A stretch of DNA of 64,000 nucleotides from Glutinoglossum americanum (Eukaryota; Ascomycota; Geoglossomycetes; Geoglossales; Geoglossaceae): positions 62,001 through 126,000 of the forward strand of contig JAGHQL010000054.1 in NCBI GenBank assembly GCA_020080175.1, read 5' to 3'. The notes beneath the pieces are model-generated. The model saw nothing but the letters and a program-made list of their open reading frames with translations. It searched no databases and was not told the origin of the DNA. A program made the translations under genes and the position numbers. The stretch's first letter is position 1, and every line of letters starts with the position of its first letter. Of the stretch, positions 54,673-64,000 are shown piece by piece.

Positions 54673-55479
54673 TTAGAAAAAGCGCCACCAGATTAAGATG
54701 AGCATCACCAGTCCTACACCACCTATGGGTCCGTACTGTAGGGTTGGTGTAAGTACGAGACGCAGTGTAGCACGACTAAGCACTTACCTGCTTCAACAGC
54801 AACTCCCAATTGATCCTCACGGCTGCCTTCCTGTATTTCTTACTATCTTCCCTCAACCTCCCGCTCATCTCACCCATCCTTTCCAAGCTATCCCCTCTAT
54901 ACAACAAATCCTCAATATTCTTCGTCATGACTTTCGTCACATCTCGTAGCTCGTCATTTAGTTTGTCGAGATTCTGTGTTGCTCGGCTATCCTGATATGT
55001 CTTTTTGGTGCGCTGTATGAAGGTGTCGAACTCTACGAAGGCGTAGGGCCGGAGGTTTGGGGAGAGGTATTGTGAACGCTGGTAAGTGGTGGTGAATTCT
55101 TTGGAGAGGTCAGAGAGATAGGTGAAGGCGAGTTTACGGGGATAGGATTGTTCGCATATGCAGAGGAAGCAGATTGAGTCTTCGATAACATAGCTAGGTG
55201 TTCATAGAGTATCAGTTCGGGCCCATTTGCGGGCTGTTTGCTCCGGACATACTGTAGGGTATATTGCCCACTCTCTATAGTGGCTTGAGGTTCGGAGTTA
55301 CGGTTTAACCTCCGGAATATCATCTTGGCTTGTTGTTTTATTTCGGCCAGCTCAGATTCTGACTGCAGGGTTTCGTAAGAACAACAGAATAAATCTGCTT
55401 CATCGTTTTGGGGGCTCACCTGCTCATCGTCGACCGAAGCCGCCAGCATCAAACCTTGGTACTTTCGTGTTAGCGACAT
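54673..55479 (-). CDS. SEC22: ER-Golgi R-SNARE Sec22
   Basis: Exons 55479-55420, 55362-55253, 55193-54788 and 54735-54673 encode 212 residues. The longin domain has GLMLAASVDDEQ, KQQAKMIFRRLNRNSEPQAT, YVIEDSICFLCICEQSYPRK and AFVEFDTFIQRTKKTYQDSR. The SNARE motif runs from NLDKLNDELRDVTKVMTKNI to DSLERMGEMSG with the zero-layer Arg in the RGDSLERM area, and the anchor ends GLVMLILIWWRFF. Sec22 mediates fusion in both ER-Golgi directions. The protein N-terminus MSLTRKYQ differs from the usual M-x-K-S-T-x-I-A-R form, so the initiator is a little less certain than the rest. Introns of 57, 59 and 52 nt. Confidence 0.94.
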
Positions 55480-55978
55480 GTCTAGTTAGAAATAGTTCAA
55501 TGGAATTGATCCCATTGCATTATGACAAACAAACCATCAAGCCGTGCGATCTGTGTCGATTTGACCATTTTCGCAATACCTAGACCTCACAGAAATTGTC
55601 CAAGGATGTTGCGTCAGGTCGAGTGGGTAGATTTAGCAGTGTATAGGACTGTGGATTTCTTCCGTTAGTTGGTGGAGCTCTTGTTTGGTGTCTGATGGTA
55701 AATGCCACCTCGCCAGAAATGCTTGGTAGTTGAGATAACCTTAAAACCCCTGCTGCATGCCCGCACCGCGGCGTGCTAGACGTAGGCGGCTCTGTGAGGC
55801 TCAGGTCCGCCTGTTTTAATACCCGCGACATTCCTTCTTCGCCTGTTCTAGACAACCCCCATCGACATTTCGCATCACTCCTCAACCCCTCCTCAATCCT
55901 TGCTGTTGGTTCTTCGTTTACTTATACCTAGTCACCCAGTCACCTTATCCAGACAATCAACCATAAACCCGCTTTCAA
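55480..55978. other. Divergent promoter region of SEC22 and the ASXH gene
   Basis: A 101-codon minus-strand frame (55580-55885) is open here but shows no family resemblance and lies where both promoters must be, so I do not call it a gene. Confidence 0.4.
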
Positions 55979-57550
55979 ATGGCTAGGAAGTCAGCCCGAA
56001 AGCAGCCCGCAAAAAAGGCGAATCCTAGGAAGGCCAATACCGTGCCAGTCAATGAGACAACTCAAGAGGCGCTATCACCGCCTGTTATAGATGCGCCGGA
56101 TGGCCAGTCTACAGGTTAGCTACTGCAGTCACCCTTCGCGACGGACTTATGGACAGATAAACCCCCATCGAGCCTGAATTACTGATAATTGCTGGTATCG
56201 GATTGATAATAGATACCGTTAATACGGAAACCAAACCTGATGCCGAAATGACCGATGCACCAGATGCCGAGCCTACTACTGAGCGCCCCACCACTGCGGC
56301 TAGTGATAACTCTGGAGCTGGCTCCGAATTTAAGGTGCCTGCTCAGAGGGGCGGAAGCCTCATTGTAAACACAAAGCTTCCCATCAGCAGCCAATCGTCG
56401 CTTCAATCATCGCCTTTGTCGGAGCCGCCATCTGGGTCATTGTCGCAAGTAGCCTCAGCGTCGGAGGGTGAGAATGTAGGTCTACAGCGTTCGTCTCGAA
56501 AGCGGCGGGCACCACAACGATTTACGGAAGAACCAGCATCGCCTACACCTAATAAGAGCGCTAAAGAGCCTGCAGCACCGAGGAAACAATCCAAGCCGAC
56601 GCCCAAGCGTAGTATATCCGACAAGTGGACTGAAAAGGCCCTCTTTGAAGGGACAAATTCCGCTCTCGCAACCGTGGACCTAGTAGTACGTTTAGTTCTT
56701 TCGAACCTTTCGGTGTGGGAAAGGAGTCTAATCTGCAGCAGAAACTGCTCAATGAACCCCGCACTTGGGATCTTCTCAGCGCCGAGGAGAAACAAATACT
56801 TGCTGCGGCCTTTCCCGCCAATGCTCTCGATGGCCCACTTGATAATCCAGCGACTCGTTTTCGTCAAGGATTCTTGAAATATGACAACGACTGGAAGAGT
56901 GGTATTCGGATGTACCAAGAGGACCTAGCTAATGGTCGATATGATCCTGAATGGATTCGCCAAGCTGGGAAAGCTACGGCTGATAGAGCAAACGGCGCTT
57001 TCGACACATGGAAGGAGAAAGAATTTGAGGAATTTTGGGGCCAGAAACAAAAGCTGGCACAAAATGTAATTGCTGGGGAGTCTAACAAGGTCAAGCTTGA
57101 TACTCTTGTTCGCAATGCGGTGTTCCATGTTGGGGACATCTGGGTTTTCAGCCGGGCCTTCGCCGACACCAAGGGCAAGAAGGGCGGGGTCTTGGTTGAA
57201 AAGGAGGCCACTGTTCGTCCCCCACCCCAGTGTATCAGGCTACACTTATCGCTAATTTACCGTTTCTACCCTCCCAGCTTACATCGATCGAAAGCGGTGC
57301 AAAGCTCACCTTCACCTATCCTCCCAAACAGCACAAGTTGTCTTCACCCCACCTCCGAAGTGATATTGAGATTAAAGGCGTGACTGGCCCTTCTCATCTC
57401 GAGAACGCGATCATTAAAGAGGATGGCCGTATTACCAGCCCACCCAATGGAAATGCCTGGAAGGTCTTCCGCTGCAAGCGCAAGAATCAGGACCTCGGTG
57501 CACTCTGGGATATGCGCCAATTTTACTACATTCACAAGCACAAGCGATAG
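55979..57550 (+). CDS. Asx-homology (ASXH/DEUBAD-like) domain nuclear protein
   Basis: Exons 55979-56114, 56213-56685, 56739-57212 and 57278-57550 encode 451 residues. A basic start (MARKSARKQPAKKANPRKA) and a disordered Ser/Pro/Glu-rich region with SSRKRRAPQRF precede the domain: WTEKALFEGTNSALATVDLV, QKLLNEPRTWDLLSAEEKQI, FLKYDNDWKSGIRMYQEDLA, GRYDPEWIRQAGKATADRAN and FEEFWGQKQ. A C-terminal region (NAVFHVGDIWVFSRAF, then LTFTYPPKQHKLSS and WKVFRCKRKNQDLGALWDMR) follows. In animals the Asx homology region activates the BAP1/Calypso histone H2A deubiquitinase; in ascomycetes the partner is not established. Intron 3 uses a weaker donor (gttcgt). Confidence 0.82.
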
Positions 57551-58840
57551 AAAGGCCCTACCCGGGCTGTTACGAGACCTTTGTTGAACTTTTCGATGTG
57601 CAGGGGGTTTATCATGGAACTTAGCCCTACCATCGGGAATTCACAGCATCACGACACAGCTCGTGAAGAGCACTCGTATGAACCGAGGCGTGTGGTTAAT
57701 GTGTGTTTCTTCTACCTCCTTTCCTATTCGCTGGAACGGGAGGGCTCGTTCTTCTCTCGATATACAAGTCTTTCTGTGGGTGGCTAGGGCGCAGAAAACA
57801 AAAGATCGTTCGGATATTTTCCCTTTCGCCCCGGCGGCAAAATCAAGAGTGAGCAAAAAAGATTTTAATTCCATTCTCTTGCACAATCATGAACATTCTC
57901 CTGTCCATCTTGATAAGAAAAATAGCTGGCCACCAGAGCCGCAGAGTCTTTAGTGTTCTCGCTGTACTTATGTTACGACCCCGTTTCTTTTCTGTTTTCT
58001 TTCCTTCCTATATCACCGACGAGTATGAGAAGAGACGAAGTGTGCGTGACGAGATGACATGATATGTTTTTCTACGCTCTCCACTGTTGGCTTCTTCACA
58101 CCTAGGATAACTTGTAATCCTAGGAATAATAAAAGCTGAACAGAGGGGGGTTTTTTTTTAATGAAGGATAGATGTATAAGGTAACATGTGAATGCTATAT
58201 CAGACGCCATGCAAAATAACACCAGCTTGCTCAGGAGACGACATAGAGATGCTGTGGTAGTGGGGTGTTCAGGTCTTTTGCCATCAAGTACACACCCGCC
58301 TAGCCTGTATAATCGCACATACCATTGATATAGTAACGCTCGCAAAACCGCAGCTTCGATACTAAACCCGCTTGGAGATTTCATCAAACGAACTCTCCCT
58401 CCCGTCCTCGAAAGAAAAAAAAATTATTCGTCGAAAACCCAACGATCTTTACGGGGTATTTTTTTTTTTCGCGGTGAAAGAAAAAGGGGAGGTTTCTACG
58501 GGGAGTCTGTCCGGTCTAGGTTAAAATAAGGCGTCGGTTTAGGGTTAAGTTAAGCGAAGCACGTTGTGATGACGTTTTTATTTTCCGGGAAAAAAAAATT
58601 CGCGTAACGGGTTTGTAAATCTTTTGAACGAGAAATACACCGAAATGCGAAATTGGAGAGATCTTTGGGTTGTGGATAAATTGTAGAATTTAAATATATT
58701 AAAGGAAACCTTTCTATAGAATTTTTCTCATCGTACTTACTCTATGCATCATTTTCGCGATTTTCTGGTCCTTACTAATTGTCCCCCAGGAATGCTGTCA
58801 AGATCCCTTCAACGTATAAAAAGAGAACCAGCGTCCCCTC
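57551..58840. other. Intergenic region, 1.3 kb, no gene recognised
   Basis: Frames at 57581-57953 and 58013-58387 overlap on opposite strands and resemble nothing. From 58400 to 58760 the DNA is AT-rich with A- and T-runs, likely the dehydrogenase 3' end. Confidence 0.45.
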
Positions 58841-59881
58841 CTACGCTTCTGTCTCCAAGATCGAAGTGAACTTCAACATCTCCTTGCTCGTCACTACCCT
58901 TTGCCCATCCCGATCGGTACTATAACTGACGTCCTTCCACCCATCCACCAGCTTCAACTGCTCCTCGCACTTCTGCCTCACCGAACCCATTCCGTCAGAC
59001 CCGAGCGCAACTCGCACCGCCCACGGCCGTCCAGCCGCCATACCCTCCCTCTTGATAATATCGACAACCGCTGTTGCGGCCTTCGCCAAGTCGCCCGGCA
59101 TGTGCGCCATTGGGTCAGCGGCAAACATCCCCACAAGCTCGCCGAACAGCGGTCCGTACGCGGCGACTGCGGGCCCCGCGCTCCCGAAGCCCGCCTCGCC
59201 CGCGTCTCGCGGCTGGCCGAGGTGCGTCGGGAAGCCACCACACTCGAAAGCGACGCACTGGATGCCTAGTGGGCGGACCTCCTTGTGCAGACTCTCGACG
59301 TACACGCTCAGCGCCGCCTTGGACGCCGCGTAGTGCGACATGAAGGGGAGGGGGGCCCAGGCGGTGCTTGACGACGTGAAGCCGATGCAACCGTGGCCCT
59401 GGGCACGGAGGAATGGCAGGATGGCCTGCGTGACGTGCATATGCCCGAAGAGGTTGACTTGAAACATGTTGTTGATGAATGCATCACTAATATCAAAGTT
59501 AGATTTCCTTTCTTGAACTTTTGTTTGCATCCCCGATAGCTAGTATTGGAATTGTTGAGAATCGGGAGAAGTGGGGGGAAGATAGATGACATACTCTGCT
59601 TCCTCGGCGCTCTTCATTGCAGACATGCCCGCGTTATTCACCAGCACGTCGATGTGGCCAAAGATGTTCCATGCCTTCTTCACCTGCGTGTCGATCTCGG
59701 CCCGCCCGGCCGCAATGTCGAGCTCCAGGACCGCAATGTTGTCCGACTTGAGATGGCCGAGGCGCTGCTCCGCTTTGCGGCCTGATGCGATCACCCTGTC
59801 GCCGCGCGCGATGATGTGGTCGACCAGCGCGGCACCAATGCCAGACGTGGTGCCTGTTACGAGCCAGACAAGAGGGGCCAT
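58841..59881 (-). CDS. Short-chain dehydrogenase/reductase (classical SDR)
   Basis: Exons 59881-59595 and 59486-58841 (108-nt intron) encode 310 residues. The NAD(P)-binding TGTTSGIG, a basic residue after strand 2 (ASGRKAEQR, favouring NADP), LDIAA, the NNAG motif and the catalytic YAASK (YxxxK) with the upstream SSS and Asn in IDVLVNNAG are all visible. The C-terminal 100 residues (ECGGFPTHLGQPRDAGEAG, then PGDLAKAATAVVDIIKREG) match fungal oxidoreductases of unknown substrate. It lies head-to-head with a Zn2Cys6 regulator 375 bp away, which suggests joint regulation. Substrate unknown. Confidence 0.9.
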
Positions 59882-60256
59882 TGTAGTTATAGGCTTGGGA
59901 GTAGTGAGACTGGTTTGCTAGAGAAGTTCAATGGTCGAGATGAGAAATGGGAAGATGAATGCAGATTGGATCTGTAGATGTCTGATGGGTAATGGATTGA
60001 GGCAAGAGATGTTGGGGGAATGAAGTGGACTTTATATTCCAGTCGACTGCCAGCGTTGCAGCCATATTCTCCTAATGTGTCCATACTGATGCTGGAGAAC
60101 GGCATTGCTCCGAATGCTTCGGCCGAAACTCCGCCGCGCTAACTATGCTTTTCAGTCACGTGACGCGGATGAAAAGCGGACGAAGCACGTCCGCCTATGA
60201 CGTCCCGCTAGTGCCGTCCGCGAAAACAGCCAAAACAGCCAGCCCAGGCTACAGCT
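59882..60256. other. Divergent promoter region of the SDR and Zn2Cys6 genes
   Basis: Contains CACGTGAC-like (TCACGTGACGCGG at about 60155-60167) and CGG/CCG motifs, such as CCGAAACTCCGCCGCGC near 60123. Such CGG half-sites are typical Zn2Cys6 targets; binding is not shown. Confidence 0.4.
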
Positions 60257-62615
60257 ATGACAGAACCTGGACCAAAGCCGCCGACCCTACCGGCTTCAGG
60301 GTCTTGGAGAACAATGCGAAAGGGAACGCAGAGCTGCACCGAGTGTGAGGCCCAACCTAAACCCGTATATCAAATGTCCTTCTGGTATTCCCTAGACTTA
60401 GCTCGTCCGCATCCGCCCAGCGGCGGAACCCTATCTTTCCTGGTCAATACCCCCCATTGTCGTACTTCTGACTTTTACTGCGATACTAGGTCGGCGGCGG
60501 AAGATTCGCTGCAACCTCGTGCCCGGAAAATCTACATGTTCGCCATGTTCGGTCCGTGGCTCCCGATGTGTTGATCAGCGAGACGAGAACTATGCCATCG
60601 CCGAGAAGGAGAGGGTTACGCTGCGGGAGCGCGTTGCTCGCCTCGAGTCACTCCTAGGGAGCAAACTACAAGTAGCGTCGGGGGAGCGCTATCAAGATGC
60701 CCGACCATTAAATTTATTTCCTAGTACGGCTGAAACCTCAGACATTGGAGCCCCAGTTAGTGGAGCAGACCACCGGGCTCCATTTGTTTCCGTTCTCGGC
60801 GATGCCGAGGTAAATGTCTTCACTGTATTGTATCTAACGAACTTTAGTGGATTGACTGATTCCTCCAGTTGCTATGGCCGCCGAGCTCTGGAGCTGACGA
60901 GACTTCCGAGATGCAAGCACCCCCAACTCCCATTGGTTCTGCGAACCCCCCCAGTGGTATCTCTCCGCTATTTCAGCTCTCTGAGCAGAAGACCAAATAC
61001 GTGTGCGAGACGCTGCGCTCCGCGCTCCCAGTTTATGATACCATCATGTCGACTTTGTCGAAGAACGGAGCCTGGTGGAGCAGCTTCCGCTACAAGACCC
61101 ATGCCATTTCCCAGACGCCCGTTGAGGCACTTGCTGCGTTCGCTGCGCGCTCCTACACTAGTAGCAATCCCGCAGAACTAGGCATCCTCGTTGCCGCCTA
61201 TGCTCGTAGCTCGAACCAAAATCACCTCTATGCTATTGTTGACAGCCTAGTTATCTCGGATTCTGCATATTTGGCTACGACGGAGGGCATGGAGTGCCTA
61301 ATCCTGCTGGCCAAATCATACACTGATATTGGACAACCACGACGGGCTTGGTTTATGTACCGTAGGGGCATGGCGATCGCACAACTAATGGTCCGAGTCG
61401 TATCTTACACTCTATCATAGAAATCACTACTAACGCTACATAAAGGGTCTATACCGCAGAGATGCAGATTCTCTCAGCCAGAAGATGATTTGGTGGACTG
61501 TGTATCACGGAGACCGTTTCACCAGCTTGCTTCTTGGCCTCCCATACGGGTTTAACGATGCTCACTATGGCCCTATCATGGGTGTGATGGCAGAGGAATC
61601 AGGGTCCTGGGAGCAGCAATTTATCCTTCGATGCGCCTTCATTGTGGGAAAAGTCATAGACCGGAATGTCATGCCCAGCAAACCACCCTTTGCCGGCACC
61701 GTGGATCTGGATGAGCAAATGGACGCGATTGCCGCTTCCACACCAGAAAGTTGGTGGGATACACCAGCCGAACTCCCTGGTCCTGGCCCTGAGCTCGACC
61801 AGATCAGAGAGCGTCTGCTGCAGCAGTTTTACTTCTTCTACGTCAGGATCCACCTGCATCTGCCATTTATAGTTAAATCACCGACGACTTCCCCATACGA
61901 CGTCAGCAGACTTGCATGTTTGGAAGCTTCTCGCCAAATGCTGAGGCGGTTTGTAATACTTCATGCCGAAGTCCAAGGAGCGTGTCTCTTCGAGTGCAAG
62001 ACGAGTGACTTTGTCGGCTTCATGGCCGCTGTTGTCCTACTCCTCGGACTATCTAGTCCGAGCGACATGCCTAATCTACGGAAATCCGACGAAGACTTGC
62101 GCCTGGTTGCGTCTATGGACAGGATTTTGCACAAGGAGGAGAGGGAGAAGGGATGCAAGATCGCGTCTCAATGCCGGAAGACGCTCCAGATGCTCTCGGG
62201 CACCCAGGATGACGGTCCCCGCAACGCCGATTCGTTCGCCGAACCGCAAAAGATCGTGATTCCGTACTTCGGCAACGTGCTGCGAAGGCGCGTGAAACGG
62301 GCCCCTGCGCAGACTCTTTCGGGCAATGCCCACAGCAGCAGCCACGGCACCCCCTCTCCTCCCTCAGCGCTGCTAGAACCGGCCACTAGCTCTACGACAG
62401 AGGAGCAGGATTCCCTGGCGGATGCGCACACTATCGAGTATGGAGGCTGCAGTCCGCCAAATTCCTCATGGGGCAGCACGCACTGGGAGGCGGACAGCTT
62501 CGGCAACTTCCCTACAGACGGTCTATCTCCGTGGCCGGATGTGGCTATGATGGATGTTGATCAGGACTGGAGCTTGTTTCTGGACACGTACGGCGATTCC
62601 TTGGGAGGCGTTTAA
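60257..62615 (+). CDS. Zn2Cys6 transcription factor with fungal-TF domain
   Basis: Exons 60257-60344, 60490-60809, 60869-61390 and 61446-62615 encode 699 residues. Joining exons 1 and 2 rebuilds the binuclear zinc cluster CTECRRRKIRC-NLVPGKSTCSPCSVRGSRC with six cysteines. A short coiled coil follows (EKERVTLRERVARLESLL). The middle-homology/fungal-specific TF domain spans about residues 220-480, with LILLAKSYTDIGQPRRAWFM, IWWTVYHGDRFTSLLLGLPY. The C-terminus is acidic and aromatic (DVAMMDVDQDWSLFLDTYGD), likely an activation region. Intron 3's donor (gtccga) is weak; using gtatct 12 nt later adds four residues in frame. The divergent SDR gene is its most likely local target. Confidence 0.88.
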
Positions 62616-63523
62616 CGGTGGCTTCTTCCGGATTGAATCGACTCTTTATTAAGAACCTTTCACGTTCGAGGTCGATGGCAGAGGCGTCTAGAGACCCGGG
62701 GGATGCGGTTTTGTGCATTCTGTCGCTAAGTTGGAGCCCCGACGGGCCGCTGATTTAAGCACCAGCGACGAAAAGGCGACGGTTCGCCTGTGGATGGCCT
62801 AATCGGGCTAAGCATCCTGGCGGATAGAAGCTCGATACGTTTGGCTCTCTGACTTCCTAGTCATTCGTGGCACAGCGAAACTGAGCTTGGTGAGTACAGC
62901 TGGATATGTTTCTTTTTTTGGAGCAGATGGATGGTCCATGATGCATTTGTGTAATTAAAATCTGGAAACATCTTAAAACTAGGGCTATAGCGGACTTAAA
63001 TAGGAGAGATAAAGAGTCGGAGGAGGTTACAATGTGTATTTGTGACCAGTTGATCTTAAATAGGCTATTGTGACCCCCCGCTATCTAACTTGTTCAATCT
63101 CCCCTGCAGTTTTCTAGAAACGCGGAGCGCGTCCACGAGTTTTTCTCCTGCTTTGAATCGATCGCATTGAGCCCGCCATGGATTTTCTCTTCCCCGTAAC
63201 CCGATTTCTGCAGGCCCATCGGTTTGAGAGGAAGTCCCATTGATGCAGGAAAAAAAGTTTTGGTCAAAAACAGCTGTTAGCCATCGGCTGACCCTTCAAA
63301 TACACTTGCATGGCCAAGCTGGTAACTAGCCCCGGGTCCCTCTCTATCTGCCCTTTTGCCCGTTACTGAGGTCTTGCAACACACATAACCCCCCCTTTAT
63401 GCGCAAGCATCTTAGCTTGCTCCACTCGCTATATTTACATCGTAACGTATTTGAAGAATATTTTCGCTCGCGCTAAAAGCCCTGCTCTGCTTTAGATCTC
63501 ACTATGTTGGGTGGAAGACTATA
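62616..63523. other. Intergenic DNA, no gene seen
   Basis: No coding stretch of note. It holds the 3' ends of the convergent regulator and GID5-like genes. Confidence 0.5.
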
Positions 63524-64000
63524 TCAAGCCATATCCAAACCAAAGGAAATTGGGGTCTTCATTTGATATAAGGCGGTTTTGCATCTCTCCCGAACGTCAA
63601 GCTCCGGGTCTTGTTCTATGTCTTCGAGCTTACCCAAGAACCCTAGTCTCCTGAGCTCGGCTGCCCCTTTTCTGCAGGACGCTTGGTCCGCCTCATCATC
63701 AACCTGAGTTAAGTTTATGACCGACCATGCCACCGCAACGCGAACATTCTTGTTTGGGTGATGAGCCAAAGATGCCAGCAGCTTCAGGAGTTCGGTTTGT
63801 AAAATCAAAAGCTGTTGGTGTTGTGGTTTGCTTGCGGCTATGTGGACGATAATGAAGCATACCGCAGCTAAAATCCCTTCCGGTGGGTGAATAACCCTTG
63901 CTTCATTAACTTCAACCATAAGCGCTGTTGCCAAGGGCATTTGCTGCTGCGTGGCTAGCAATGGAGAATGTTGTGGAAGTATTTGCATAAGCTCCACCTG
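63524..64000 (-). CDS. VID28: GID5/VID28-like armadillo protein, 3' part only
   Basis: About 158 C-terminal residues are in the window; the gene continues past the right edge. They form armadillo-like helices (LLKLLASLAHHPNKNVRVAV, AWSVINLTQVDDEADQ) and end ELRRLGFLGKLEDIEQDPEL-DVRERCKTALYQM, closely recalling the end of Vid28/Gid5 and animal ARMC8. Gid5 is the scaffold arm of the GID/CTLH E3 ligase that recruits substrate receptors such as Gid4. The identification rests on the last 60 residues, since the family's N-terminus is not visible. Confidence 0.75.
   Translation of the reverse strand, partial: QVELMQILPQHSPLLATQQQMPLATALMVEVNEARVIHPPEGILAAVCFIIVHIAASKPQHQQLLILQTELLKLLASLAHHPNKNVRVAVAWSVINLTQVDDEADQASCRKGAAELRRLGFLGKLEDIEQDPELDVRERCKTALYQMKTPISFGLDMA

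Overview
This window is nuclear DNA of a filamentous ascomycete (Pezizomycotina). Genes are protein-coding, mostly interrupted by 50-140 nt GT-AG introns with CTRAC-like branch sites. Recognisable products include fungal families such as Mso1, Sld7, homoaconitase, PABA synthase, a Zn2Cys6 regulator and an AMF1-like transporter. Genus and class cannot be fixed from the sequence alone. I recognised no transposon, virus copy, CRISPR array or rRNA.

Layout: 0.6-5.1 kb, a Cyc2-like mitochondrial flavoprotein and a six-exon MFS transporter. 8.2-10.7 kb, a divergent mitochondrial pair, MTQ1 and AIM32. 12.0-13.3 kb, the most unusual region: five tiny ORFs, four encoding MGRGGYN and one MDRGGYN, lie in three reading frames behind a TATA box, followed by a repeat-containing ORF in a strong start context. 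13.3-16.7 kb, MnmE/MSS1 diverging from MAK16. 17.2-22.1 kb, MSO1, a broken homoaconitase gene and SER1. 23.1-34.0 kb, a 1781-residue GHKL-ATPase protein ending in a HELAH motif, diverging from TRS120. 35.1-46.7 kb, a double-psi barrel surface protein, PABA synthase, SLD7 diverging from MED6, and a single-pass surface protein. 47.5-57.6 kb, CLPTM1/LOG, PRE5/VPS55 and SEC22/ASXH as three divergent pairs. 58.8-62.6 kb, a short-chain dehydrogenase diverging from a Zn2Cys6 regulator. The right edge holds the 3' end of a GID5/VID28-like gene.

Most genes are housekeeping: mitochondrial translation and cytochrome maturation, secretion (Mso1, Trs120, Sec22, Vps55), ribosome biogenesis, replication initiation, Mediator, the proteasome and GID degradation, and serine, folate and lysine metabolism. 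They are arranged largely as head-to-head pairs with 140-530 bp between start codons. Exon joins were worked out by hand from frame, GT/AG sites and remembered family sequences; no search was run.
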